This document shows positions 6,832 through 13,757 of a DNA stretch of 13,757 bases, one piece after another. Positions within the stretch are counted from its first letter, which is position 1, and every line of letters begins with the position of its first letter. The DNA comes from an uncultured Tissierellia bacterium (GTDB lineage Bacteria > Bacillota > Clostridia > Tissierellales > Peptoniphilaceae), in assembly GCA_902489375.1 (NCBI GenBank), contig CABTZP010000026.1, positions 1 to 13,757 on the forward strand. Direction: 5' to 3'. Both the position numbers and the translations under genes were made by a program. The notes below the pieces were generated by a model that saw nothing but the letters and a program-made list of their open reading frames with translations, was not told where the DNA came from and did not search any database.

Positions 6832-8522
6832 TGTTAAACCAGCTTCGCATTCAAAATTTTGCCTTGATTGACGACTGGACCCTCGACTTTGAAGGAGGGG
6901 AGACCGCCGTCACAGGAGAAACTGGCTCTGGAAAGAGTCTTTTTGTGGGTGCGCTAGCATATTTATTAGGGGAAAACCCCAATTCTTCCATGAAAACTTC
7001 TTCTGGAAAAAGCTTTTCGGTAGAGGGCGTCTTTCACTTTCCCGTCCTCCCGGAAAAAGTCAGAAATTTTCTTGCTCAGGAGGACATTGAGGCAGAAGAT
7101 GGGCAGATTATCCTCCGTCGGGTGTTTCATGATCGGGGAAATCGGCAAAGAATTAACGATGTTTTGGTAAGCCGAAAAACATATCTGGAGCTGACCAATC
7201 AGCTCATGGATATCCACGCTCAAAATGCCCAGACACTTCTTCAATCAAAAAAGTATTATCTTCCGCTTGTCGATTTTTACGCTGGAAAAGAAGCGGAAAT
7301 CTTTAAAAAAGACCTGTCCTCTCTTCTGGGAGATATTCGAAAATTCAAAGAGAGGATGGAAGCGTTAAATCTTTCTCCCGAAGAAGTGGAGAGGGAAAAA
7401 GACCTCTTGAAATTTGAGATCAATGAAATTGAAAAGGCTGGATTGGATCAGCTGGACGAAGAGGATTTAAACCGGGAATACCGATCACTGGCATCGGCAA
7501 GAGAACGGCTGGAGCTTTCCCAATCCATTGTTCAGGCTCTTCGTTCGGATCGGTATTGCGTCCACAATGCGATTCAGGCTCTGGCACAGGCCCTGGACCG
7601 GCTGTACGCTAAAGACGACAAGGCTGGAGAAGCAAAGGATTTGGCCTGGCAGATGGATGCGGAAGCAGAAGCTCTGCAAGACCTGATGGAAAATTATGTG
7701 GAAGGCATTGTCGTTAACCCGGTCAGAATGGGGGAAATTGATCAAATTTTTCATACCCTCCAGGGACTGAGAAGAAAGTACGGAGATCGGTTTGAGGAGA
7801 TCATTGCCTTTCAAGAAGAAGCAAAAAAACGGTTGGCACTTTTATCGGAACTGGAGAAAAATCGAAAAGATCTTCAAGAAAAGATCAACCTCCTTCAAAA
7901 GGAAGCTGAAGAAAAAGCCGAACAGCTTAGCCAGCTGAGAAAAAAAGCGGCTGTTGGGCTGGAAGATCAAATCCGTCTTCAAATGAAGGATATGGCCGTA
8001 AAAAAGATTGTCTTTCAGATCTCATTTGCTGAAAAAGAGGTCCTGGGTCCGGATGGGAAAGATGAACTCGATTTTATGATTTCGACCAACCCCGGTCAGC
8101 CTATGCAAAGCATGAGTCAAGTGGCCAGCGGGGGAGAAATGTCCCGTTTTATGCTGGCCTTTAAAATCGCCATCTCTCAAATCCAACCTATTTTTACCAT
8201 GGTATTTGATGAAATTGATACTGGAATCAGTGGCCGAACCGCTCAGGTCGTTGCAGAAAAAATGAAAGAGCTGGGAAATCAGCGACAGCTGATTGTCATC
8301 ACCCACCTTCCTCAAATTGCTGCAGCGGCGGATCACCATCTCTTGATTCAAAAGGAAGTCATCGAAGGAAAAACTCGTTCTCAGGCAAAGATGCTCAATG
8401 AGGAGGAGAGGGTAGAAGAGTTGGCTCGATTAATCGGAGGAGCAAAAGTTACGGATATAACCCGGTCCAGCGCTGGAGAAATGCTGGGTCAGGCGAAAAA
8501 CCTCCATAGGGGACTCCAATGA
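6831..8522 (+). CDS. recN: DNA repair protein RecN
   Basis: RecN is an SMC-like ATPase acting early in double-strand break repair. The protein is 563 residues, normal length. The N-terminal head half carries Walker A GETGSGKS at 29-36. The middle (about 150-380) is rich in Glu/Lys/Leu/Gln and should form the short coiled coil. The C-terminal head half has the ABC signature SGGEMSR starting at Ser433 and Walker B ending in D460-E461 (VFDEIDTGISG), followed by the ITHLPQIAA switch segment. AAAGGAG (6813-6819) lies 11 nt before the start, which overlaps the argR stop. The stop overlaps the next gene as ATGA. In spore-forming Clostridia spoIVB and spo0A usually follow recN; here a NUDIX gene follows directly. 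Confidence 0.97.
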   Translation: MLNQLRIQNFALIDDWTLDFEGGETAVTGETGSGKSLFVGALAYLLGENPNSSMKTSSGKSFSVEGVFHFPVLPEKVRNFLAQEDIEAEDGQIILRRVFHDRGNRQRINDVLVSRKTYLELTNQLMDIHAQNAQTLLQSKKYYLPLVDFYAGKEAEIFKKDLSSLLGDIRKFKERMEALNLSPEEVEREKDLLKFEINEIEKAGLDQLDEEDLNREYRSLASARERLELSQSIVQALRSDRYCVHNAIQALAQALDRLYAKDDKAGEAKDLAWQMDAEAEALQDLMENYVEGIVVNPVRMGEIDQIFHTLQGLRRKYGDRFEEIIAFQEEAKKRLALLSELEKNRKDLQEKINLLQKEAEEKAEQLSQLRKKAAVGLEDQIRLQMKDMAVKKIVFQISFAEKEVLGPDGKDELDFMISTNPGQPMQSMSQVASGGEMSRFMLAFKIAISQIQPIFTMVFDEIDTGISGRTAQVVAEKMKELGNQRQLIVITHLPQIAAAADHHLLIQKEVIEGKTRSQAKMLNEEERVEELARLIGGAKVTDITRSSAGEMLGQAKNLHRGLQ

Positions 8523-9133
8523 AAAGGAAGATCAGGATGACAGATCAAAAAAAAGAACAATATAAAGAACAATATTATGAAACAACGATCAAAAGCGACA
8601 ACATTTACAAGGGACATATTGTCAGCCTTGACGTTGAGACCGTCGAACTTCCCGATATGAAATATGCAAAACGAGAAATCATTTCTCATCCTCGCTGCGT
8701 GGGCCTGATCCCCCTGACGGAAAAAGGAACCTTGCATATGGTTCGGCAATTTCGATGCGCGGTCAAAGAGATGATGCTCGAAATACCAGCCGGATTGGTT
8801 GATCTGGGGGAAAGTCCACAGGAGGCGGCTTTACGCGAATGCCAGGAAGAGATCAAATATAAACCGGGGAAGCTCACCTATTTAATGGATCTGTATTCTT
8901 CTCCCGGGTATTCAAATGAAAAGTTGTCTCTCTTTTTAGCGGAAGACCTTTCTCCTTCGCCGAAAAGCCTGGATGAGACCGAATTTTTGCAGGTCGCTCA
9001 ATATCCGATAGAGGACCTTTACAATATGGTAAAAAATTTTGAAATTACTGATTCAAAAACCGTTGTCGCCATCCTGTACGCTTATTTTGAAATTTTTAAA
9101 CCGAATGAGGAAAAATTCTTAGAAAAGAGGTAA
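8519..9133 (+). CDS. nudF: NUDIX hydrolase, ADP-ribose pyrophosphatase-like
   Basis: ADP-ribose pyrophosphatases split ADP-ribose into AMP and ribose 5-phosphate. The product is 204 residues from 8519. The N-terminal half matches the ADPRase pattern (IYKGHIVSLDVETVELP at 29-45), then VRQFR (75-79) and LEIPAGLVDLGE (87-98). The Nudix box starts at Gly92 with E98, R106-E107 and E110-E111, but Lys113 stands where the consensus has Gly. SPGYSNEKLSLFLAEDL follows, typical of ADPRases. Two starts are plausible: 8519 (ATGA overlap with recN, preceded by AGGGGA with 5 nt spacing) and 8537 (preceded by AAGGAAG with 6 nt spacing), which would give 198 residues. Subfamily assignment is by motif; the true substrate could be another nucleoside diphosphate derivative. 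Confidence 0.88.
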   Translation: MKRKIRMTDQKKEQYKEQYYETTIKSDNIYKGHIVSLDVETVELPDMKYAKREIISHPRCVGLIPLTEKGTLHMVRQFRCAVKEMMLEIPAGLVDLGESPQEAALRECQEEIKYKPGKLTYLMDLYSSPGYSNEKLSLFLAEDLSPSPKSLDETEFLQVAQYPIEDLYNMVKNFEITDSKTVVAILYAYFEIFKPNEEKFLEKR

Positions 9134-9134
9134 A

Positions 9135-9746
9135 ATGCCGATTTCATTCGACAATATGATGGAGTACGCAGCTATTGCGGTTGCCTTGTTATATACTATT
9201 ATTTCTCATGAATGCGCTCATGGGATTGTGGCGGAATGGAATGGCGATTCAACAGCAAGAGAACAGGGAAGAATTACGCTTAATCCGATCCCGCATTTGG
9301 ATATTTTGGGTGCCATTTCCCTCGTCCTCTTTCACTATGGCTGGGCAAAGCCGGTCCCCATTAACCCCAGAAAATTTCGGCATCTCAGGACGGGCTTATT
9401 AACCGTATCCCTAGCTGGGGTAACCATGAATTTTCTCTCTGCCCTGATTGCCCTCTGGCTTACTAAGCTGATTCCGTCTTCCAGCCTTTTTCTCCATTCT
9501 CTTTTAACCTATATTGTTATCTACGGGGTATCCTTCGCGGTATTTAACCTCTTGCCCATTCCTCCTTTAGACGGCTCAAAGGTGATCATGTCTTTTTTGC
9601 CCCAGTCCAGCTGGGATGGCATTGATCGGGCGGAAAAGCTGACCATTTGGATCTTGCCCATTTTAGTCTTTACAGGAATACTGTCAAAAATCATGGGCCC
9701 CTTTTTTCAAAAGGCTCTGTCCTTCCTGTTTTCCCTTGTTTATTAG
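9135..9746 (+). CDS. Site-2 protease family (M50) membrane metalloprotease
   Basis: M50 proteases cut substrates within the membrane. This 203-residue protein carries the zinc motif HECAH at 25-29 inside a hydrophobic segment and the second motif NLLPIPPLDGS at 138-148, whose Asp146 is the third zinc ligand. Hydrophobic segments at roughly 10-30, 53-68, 88-110, 118-143 and 168-186 suggest a small polytopic protein without a PDZ domain, like the YwhC/Rip3-type minimal members. It starts 1 nt after the NUDIX stop with GAGG 4 nt upstream. The same small M50 gene commonly sits next to scpA in Clostridia, as here, but no substrate is known for this position, and I cannot assign one. Confidence 0.92.
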   Translation: MPISFDNMMEYAAIAVALLYTIISHECAHGIVAEWNGDSTAREQGRITLNPIPHLDILGAISLVLFHYGWAKPVPINPRKFRHLRTGLLTVSLAGVTMNFLSALIALWLTKLIPSSSLFLHSLLTYIVIYGVSFAVFNLLPIPPLDGSKVIMSFLPQSSWDGIDRAEKLTIWILPILVFTGILSKIMGPFFQKALSFLFSLVY

Positions 9747-9762
9747 AGAGGCATAGGCGTTG
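9746..9762 (+). promoter_or_regulatory. RBS and TTG start codon for scpA
   Basis: GAGAGG (9746-9751) sits 8 nt before a TTG at 9760. An in-frame TAG at 9754-9756 blocks any earlier start, and the translation from the TTG begins IFQVQSKSYTGPMDLLL, the conserved ScpA N-terminus, so any later start would remove conserved residues. Confidence 0.8.
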
Positions 9763-10551
9763 ATCTTTCAAGTTCAATCCAAGTCCTATACGGGGCCAAT
9801 GGATCTTTTGCTCGATTTAGTGAGCCAGTCGAAAATTGATATCTACGATATTAACATTTCGCAAATCACGGAACAATTTTTGGAGGCCATGCAGGAAATC
9901 GACGTCCCCGTTGAAGAACTGAGTGATTTTATCCGCATGGCATCCTTTCTGGTTTTAATGAAAGCCAGAATCCTTATTCAAGATCAAAACGAAGAAGAAG
10001 AGGAAGTGCCTAGCCGAGAAGAATTTATCCGAAGGCTGAAGGAATATCAAATCTATCAGTACGGGGCTGGCAGATTAAAAGATCAGTGGGAAAAAGCTAG
10101 CCTGATTCTGAGAAAGCTTCCAGAAGATCCGCTGGCTTATCAGGAAGAAAAAGAATTGCCGCTCGCTTCTGATCCCCAGGCTTTAAAAGAGGCAATATGG
10201 GCTCTTTTTGATCAAAAAAATCGAAAAGACGATCGGACCCTAGAGCTTCAGGCGATTCTGGATCATCAAGACGATTCGATTGAAGAAGTCGCAAAATTCA
10301 TTCAAAAAAAATTGCTTACGGGTAAGCACTTTACTTTTCATGATTTGATGGATGGTCTTCGGTGGACAAAACCCAGGATGATTGCCGCTTTTCTTTCACT
10401 TTTGGAAATTAGCCGGAAAGATTCCATACGCTTAACGCAAGATCAAAGCTCAAAAGTCATTGAGGTGGAAGTGGTAAATGCTGGCATTTTAGAGAAGACG
10501 GAGGAATTTTTTCCAGGGACTAGGGAAAGGAAGGCAGAGCTTGATGAATGA
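9760..10551 (+). CDS. scpA: Segregation and condensation protein A (kleisin)
   Basis: ScpA is the kleisin subunit that bridges SMC heads with ScpB in the condensin complex, needed for chromosome compaction and segregation. The product is 263 residues from a TTG start. The N-terminal helix segment YTGPMDLLLDLVSQSKIDIYDI at about 9-30 and ITEQFLEAM match the family; an acidic run (EEEEEV) follows about residue 76-81, and the C-terminal winged helix lies around 190-240 (MIAAFLSLLEISRKDSIRL). A further tail of about 20 residues ends the protein. The stop at 10549-10551 overlaps scpB by 8 nt. The smc gene itself is not in the window, as is usual. Confidence 0.94.
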   Translation: MIFQVQSKSYTGPMDLLLDLVSQSKIDIYDINISQITEQFLEAMQEIDVPVEELSDFIRMASFLVLMKARILIQDQNEEEEEVPSREEFIRRLKEYQIYQYGAGRLKDQWEKASLILRKLPEDPLAYQEEKELPLASDPQALKEAIWALFDQKNRKDDRTLELQAILDHQDDSIEEVAKFIQKKLLTGKHFTFHDLMDGLRWTKPRMIAAFLSLLEISRKDSIRLTQDQSSKVIEVEVVNAGILEKTEEFFPGTRERKAELDE

Positions 10552-11098
10552 TCAAGAATTAAAGGAAGTGATGGCTGAGCTTGCCTTTGTCTGGGGCGAT
10601 GCCCTCCCCCTATCTGAAATTTCGAAGATCTTGGGGATCAGGGAGACAAAGGCGCTTTTGCTGGCTAAGGAAATGCAAGAGGAATGGGAAGAAAAAAAGT
10701 TTGGCCTGGTTTTAAAAATATACGATCAGTCCATCCAGCTGGTTACCAGGCCAGAGCACTACGCCTATCTTTCTTCTCTCTTTGAGGAAAAAAAAGCCTC
10801 TCGACTTTCGAACTCAGCGCTGGAAACCTTAGCGATTATTGCCTATAAACAGCCGGTTACTCGGGTAGAAATTGAACAGATTCGAGGAGTTACCGCATCC
10901 TCAGCGATCAGCACGCTTTTAAAAAGAGGCCTGATTGAGGAAGGGGGAAGGCTGGAGCAGGCCGGCCGTCCCATTCTCTATCAAACAACCTTGGGATTTT
11001 TGCAGACTTTTGATCTATCTTCAATTGAAGAGCTTCCGTCTGTCGATGAATTAAGAAAAGGTCTTTCCCAGCTGATGGAGAGTAAAAATGAGGATTAA
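10544..11098 (+). CDS. scpB: Segregation and condensation protein B
   Basis: ScpB dimers bind the ScpA linker in the SMC condensin. The protein has 184 residues and two winged-helix domains: one at about 1-80 and a second at about 90-155 containing the hallmark SALETLAIIAYKQPVTR (91-107), IEQIRGV and GRPILYQTT (141-149), ending in FDLSSIEELP. ATG 10544 follows AAAGGAAGG (10526-10534) at 9 nt spacing and overlaps scpA by 8 nt; a TTG at 10541 is in frame but less likely. The stop overlaps the following rluB start by 11 nt. In spore-formers spmA, spmB and dacB-like genes commonly lie between scpB and rluB; none is present. Confidence 0.96.
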   Translation: MNDQELKEVMAELAFVWGDALPLSEISKILGIRETKALLLAKEMQEEWEEKKFGLVLKIYDQSIQLVTRPEHYAYLSSLFEEKKASRLSNSALETLAIIAYKQPVTRVEIEQIRGVTASSAISTLLKRGLIEEGGRLEQAGRPILYQTTLGFLQTFDLSSIEELPSVDELRKGLSQLMESKNED

Positions 11099-11840
11099 CC
11101 GTTATCTCTCAAGCTGTGGGATGGGTTCAAGGAGAAAATCAGAGAAGCTGGTCCTGGAAAGAAGGGTAAAGGTCAATGGCACTGTAATTACGGATCTTTC
11201 CTTCCAGGTTCAAAAGGAAGATCAGGTTCAGGTCGATGAAAGGCTGATTTTTCCCAAAAAATCTGTTTTTTACCTCTTTCACAAACCGCGTGGATATATG
11301 GTTAGTCATTTCGACCCGCATTGTGAAAAGTTAATTTATGATCTTCTTCCCGATGCTCAAGGACTCTTTGCCGTAGGACGGCTGGATGTTGATTCAGAAG
11401 GGCTTCTTTTTGTCACCAACCAGGGAAGGCTGGCTGATGAGATTGCTCACCCTTCCAATGAAATAGAAAAAGAATATTGGGTGGTCCTCAACCATAGCCT
11501 TGATCCCAGCCATTGTCAAAAAGCAAGAAAGGGAATTCAGGGAGAAGATCATTTTTACAGGGTGGACTGGATGGAAATTCATGATCATTTTGACACTGCG
11601 AAAGAATGGATGAATTTATCGGCCGATGTGGATCCTCGCTCAGTTGTTCGGGTGGTTCTTCATGAAGGAAAAAAAAGAGAAGTGCGGAGGATTTTTAAAA
11701 GCTTGGGCTATGCCGTAGAAAGGCTTTTTCGCGTACGCATTGGACCGATTACGATGGAAGGCCTTTTACCGGGCCAGTTTCGGGAAATTTCACCAAAGGA
11801 GATGGATGCCCTCCTTTTGGAGATCAAAAAAAGAAAGTGA
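11088..11840 (+). CDS. rluB: RsuA/RluB-family pseudouridine synthase
   Basis: RsuA/RluB enzymes make one specific pseudouridine in rRNA (RluB: 23S, near the peptidyl transferase region). The 250-residue protein starts with an S4 domain (about 1-48: RINRYLSSCGMGSRRKSEKL) and continues with FHKPRGYM (64-71), the catalytic GRLDVDSEGLL with nucleophile Asp100, KEYWVVL, and VVLHEGKKREVRR, all typical. RluB rather than RsuA is inferred from the position after scpB. GGAG (11077-11080) lies 7 nt before the ATG, inside the scpB 3' end. It is a different subfamily from the RluA-type gene at 290-1270. No missing residues were seen. Confidence 0.94.
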   Translation: MRINRYLSSCGMGSRRKSEKLVLERRVKVNGTVITDLSFQVQKEDQVQVDERLIFPKKSVFYLFHKPRGYMVSHFDPHCEKLIYDLLPDAQGLFAVGRLDVDSEGLLFVTNQGRLADEIAHPSNEIEKEYWVVLNHSLDPSHCQKARKGIQGEDHFYRVDWMEIHDHFDTAKEWMNLSADVDPRSVVRVVLHEGKKREVRRIFKSLGYAVERLFRVRIGPITMEGLLPGQFREISPKEMDALLLEIKKRK

Positions 11841-11892
11841 TCGGTTCAGGCGTATTCTGCTTGAAAAATGGGAAACCATTAAGGAATATGAA

Positions 11893-13194
11893 ATGAAAGA
11901 CGTACAAAAAATACCCATTGCCATCATTGGTATGGGGGCAGCTGGTTCCATGGCGGCCATTGAGGCTGGAAAGGTCATGCCCGTTCAGCTTTTTGATGGG
12001 AATGAAAAGCTGGGCAAAAAAATCTATATTACGGGAAAAGGAAGGTGTAACCTCACCAATGCTTGTCCAATGACCGATTTTTTAAAGGGATATAGCCGAA
12101 ATGGAAAATTTCTATATTCTGCCCTTCATGCCTTTTCCAACCGCGATTTGATTCATTTTTTTGAAAATCAAGGCTTGAAGACAAAAGTGGAAAGAGGCGA
12201 TCGAGTTTTTCCTCTTTCGGGTCATTCATCGGATGTGAATAAGATTTTAGAGAAAACTTTAATTAAAGAAGGCGTTATTTTAAATAAATATCATCATTTA
12301 CAGTCTGTTGAAAAAGACAAGAAAGGTTTCTTCCTAGAATTTGAGCGAAGAACAAAAGCGGGCTTTGAACAGGTTTTCCTTCGAGCAGACCAGCTGATTC
12401 TTTCCTGTGGGGGGAAATCGTACCCTTCAACAGGCTCGCGGGGAGAAGGATATGAATTTGCAAAAGCTCTTGGTCATCAGATTAATCCCATTTTTCCGGC
12501 CCTCTGCCCAATGATCCTGGATGCTCCCTGGCTCACTGATGTGGAAGGACTGAGTTTAACCAATATTTCGCTGAAGGCAAAAAAGGGAAAAAAGAAAGAA
12601 GTTTTGTTTGGGGATTTGCTCTTTACGCGTGAAGGCATTTCAGGACCGGTTGTTCTTACGATGTCCTCAATCTTATCCGGTCAAAATCTTCGAGCATATT
12701 CTTTTTCAATTGACTGGAAACCTTCTCTTAATGAGGAAAAGCTAAAAAGAAGGTTGGAAAGAGAACGGGAAAACGGCCCTAACCGTAAGCTTCAGACCCT
12801 CTTCTCCTCTTTTTTACCTCGGTCTGCTGTTCCTCTTTTTGTCCAACTTGGCGGCTTTAATAAAGATCTACCCTTCCATAACTGGTCTAAAGAAGGTCAG
12901 ATGCGTTTTATTACTCTTCTTAAGAATTTTCCTCTTCCCGTGATGGGTTTAAGCGATATGAATCAAGCGATTATCACCCGGGGGGGAGTGGAGTGTAAAG
13001 AAATTGATCCTTCAACGATGGAATCGAAGATTTGCCCAGGCCTTTACTTTGCTGGGGAGATGATTGATTTTGATGGTTTCACCGGAGGATATAACCTCCA
13101 GGCGGCCTTTTCCACTGGCTTCTTAGCGGGAAAAAGCGCAGGTGAAAAATGGACAAAAAATAAAGGAGAAAAGGATGAAGGCAATAGCCATTGA
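11893..13194 (+). CDS. HI0933-family NAD(P)/FAD-dependent oxidoreductase
   Basis: HI0933-like flavoproteins are widespread; one clostridial member (BaiN) reduces bile acid intermediates, but most have no known substrate. The product from 11893 has 433 residues. The FAD-binding GxGxxG motif is G13-M-G15-A-A-G18, followed by the family signature GKKIYITGKGRCNLTN (41-56). The middle includes LSCGGKSYPSTGSRGEGYE and FTREGISGPVVL; the C-terminus has ITRGGV, GLYFAGEMIDFDG and GGYNLQAAFSTG, the typical end that contacts FAD. The start is supported by AAGGAA (11881-11886) at 6 nt spacing; an upstream in-frame start at 11740 would run deep into rluB. The 52 nt gap before it is the largest in the efp-led run. 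The stop overlaps cmk by 20 nt. The rluB-HI0933-cmk order is common in Clostridia. Confidence 0.92.
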   Translation: MKDVQKIPIAIIGMGAAGSMAAIEAGKVMPVQLFDGNEKLGKKIYITGKGRCNLTNACPMTDFLKGYSRNGKFLYSALHAFSNRDLIHFFENQGLKTKVERGDRVFPLSGHSSDVNKILEKTLIKEGVILNKYHHLQSVEKDKKGFFLEFERRTKAGFEQVFLRADQLILSCGGKSYPSTGSRGEGYEFAKALGHQINPIFPALCPMILDAPWLTDVEGLSLTNISLKAKKGKKKEVLFGDLLFTREGISGPVVLTMSSILSGQNLRAYSFSIDWKPSLNEEKLKRRLERERENGPNRKLQTLFSSFLPRSAVPLFVQLGGFNKDLPFHNWSKEGQMRFITLLKNFPLPVMGLSDMNQAIITRGGVECKEIDPSTMESKICPGLYFAGEMIDFDGFTGGYNLQAAFSTGFLAGKSAGEKWTKNKGEKDEGNSH

Positions 13195-13735
13195 TGGGCC
13201 GGCAGGCTCCGGGAAAAGCACAATTGCAAAAGGAATAGCGGAACGATTAAAGATCACCTATTTAGACACTGGGGCTCTTTATCGGGCTTGTACCTGGTAT
13301 CTTATGGAGCAAAACGTCGATTTGGATGATGAGAGCGCGATTGCGGATGCTCTGATGGATTTTAACCTGGAAATCAAAGATGATCGGTATCTTGTCAAGC
13401 AAAAAGATATTACCGATTTAATTCGCACTGATGCGGTCACTGATCAGGTGTCAAAGGTGTCAGCTTATTCTGCAGTACGGGATTATTTATTAGGCTTTCA
13501 ACAAGATGAGGCAGAAAAAAGCTTTCACGTTGTAGAGGGAAGAGATATTGGCACCAGGGTGCTCCCGGATGCTGAGTTGAAGATTTTTCTCACCGCAAGT
13601 CCCGAAGTGCGTGCGAAGAGAAGGATGTTGGATGAAAAGTCTGCCTCCACGAAGAGCTATGAAGAAATTTTAAAAGCTATTCAGAAAAGAGATGCCTATG
13701 ATTCCAATCGAAAAATATCTCCACTGCGTAAAGCT
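13175..13735 (+). CDS. cmk: Cytidylate kinase, truncated at contig end
   Basis: CMP kinase phosphorylates CMP and dCMP to diphosphates. The visible 187 codons start with IAIDGPAGSGKST (4-16, the P-loop), then YLDTGALYRA, EGRDIGTRVLPDAELKIFLTA, and end in RDAYDSNRKISPLRKA, where the family continues xDAxxID. AAAGGAG (13162-13168) is 6 nt before the ATG, which overlaps the HI0933 gene by 20 nt. The frame stays open to 13757, but everything after the Ala codon at 13733-13735 is sequencing adapter, so the last residues of a naive translation (SYAVFCL) are not real. About 30 C-terminal residues are missing from the contig. Confidence 0.95.
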
Positions 13736-13757
13736 TCGTATGCCGTCTTCTGCTTGA
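13736..13757. other. Illumina adapter sequence left at the contig end
   Basis: Bases 13736-13756 begin TCGTATGCCGTC and end TTCTGCTTG. This 21-base run is identical to the reverse complement of the Illumina P7 end and to the old small-RNA 3' adapter. The final A is consistent with read-through past the adapter. A chance match of this length is not credible. The window therefore ends at a contig edge with untrimmed adapter, and these bases should be removed. Confidence 0.97.

Noticed and set aside
7485..8351. Two 109-codon open frames on the minus strand inside recN
   Set aside because: They are antisense to conserved RecN coding sequence, lack RBS and family features, and are explained by codon bias of recN.
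11861..11892. Possible promoter before the HI0933 gene (TTGAAA at 11861)
   Set aside because: At 17 bp spacing the -10 position reads GAATAT, a poor match, and the gap is short and otherwise unremarkable.
11740..11892. Upstream start for the HI0933 flavoprotein
   Set aside because: It would overlap the rluB end by about 100 nt and add residues with no similarity to the family, whose proteins start just before the FAD-binding strand.
1..13757. Search for a novel defence, mobile or secondary-metabolite system
   Set aside because: Every long frame on the + strand belongs to a known housekeeping family. No repeats, integrase, transposase, toxin-antitoxin pair, tRNA or CRISPR-like array was seen.

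Overview
The window is a dense stretch of housekeeping genes, all on the + strand, and looks like the chromosome of a low-to-moderate GC Bacillota (Clostridia/Tissierellia-like). The evidence is the gene order efp-nusB-xseA-xseB-ispA-argR-recN and scpA-scpB-rluB-HI0933-cmk, which is typical of Firmicutes, together with purine-rich GGAGG/AAGGA ribosome binding sites and kleisin ScpA/ScpB. I cannot name a genus. The usual sporulation neighbours are missing at every junction where Clostridia normally carry them (spoIIIA genes before nusB, spoIVB/spo0A after recN, spmA/spmB after scpB), so a non-spore-forming lineage is likely. This is inferred from synteny only.

Layout: 1-2799 holds the 3' end of ung (uracil-DNA glycosylase), an RluA/RluD-family pseudouridine synthase and the ComM/YifB AAA+ protein, with overlapping ends. 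An 86-90 nt gap (2800-2888) carries the only convincing promoter in the window, TTGAAA-N17-TATAAT, just before a strong RBS for elongation factor P. From there to the right edge run fourteen genes: efp, nusB, xseA, xseB, ispA, argR, recN, a NUDIX ADP-ribose pyrophosphatase-like gene, an M50 site-2 protease, scpA, scpB, rluB, an HI0933-family flavoprotein and cmk (cut at the edge). Most junctions overlap or are a few bases apart. The largest internal gap is 52 nt, and I see no intrinsic terminator.

Functionally the run combines translation (efp, rluD, rluB), transcription (nusB, argR), DNA repair and recombination (ung, comM, xseAB, recN), chromosome condensation (scpAB), isoprenoid chain synthesis (ispA) and nucleotide metabolism (NUDIX, cmk).

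I found no mobile element, CRISPR array, RNA gene, defence island or unknown multi-gene system. The items most worth a second look are: (1) the last 22 bases, which are Illumina adapter sequence rather than genome, so the cmk end is an artefact; (2) an ArgR whose arginine-pocket motifs are altered; (3) a compact ispA-argR junction lacking dxs/tlyA, with an unusual second Asp-rich motif in IspA; and (4) the missing sporulation genes.
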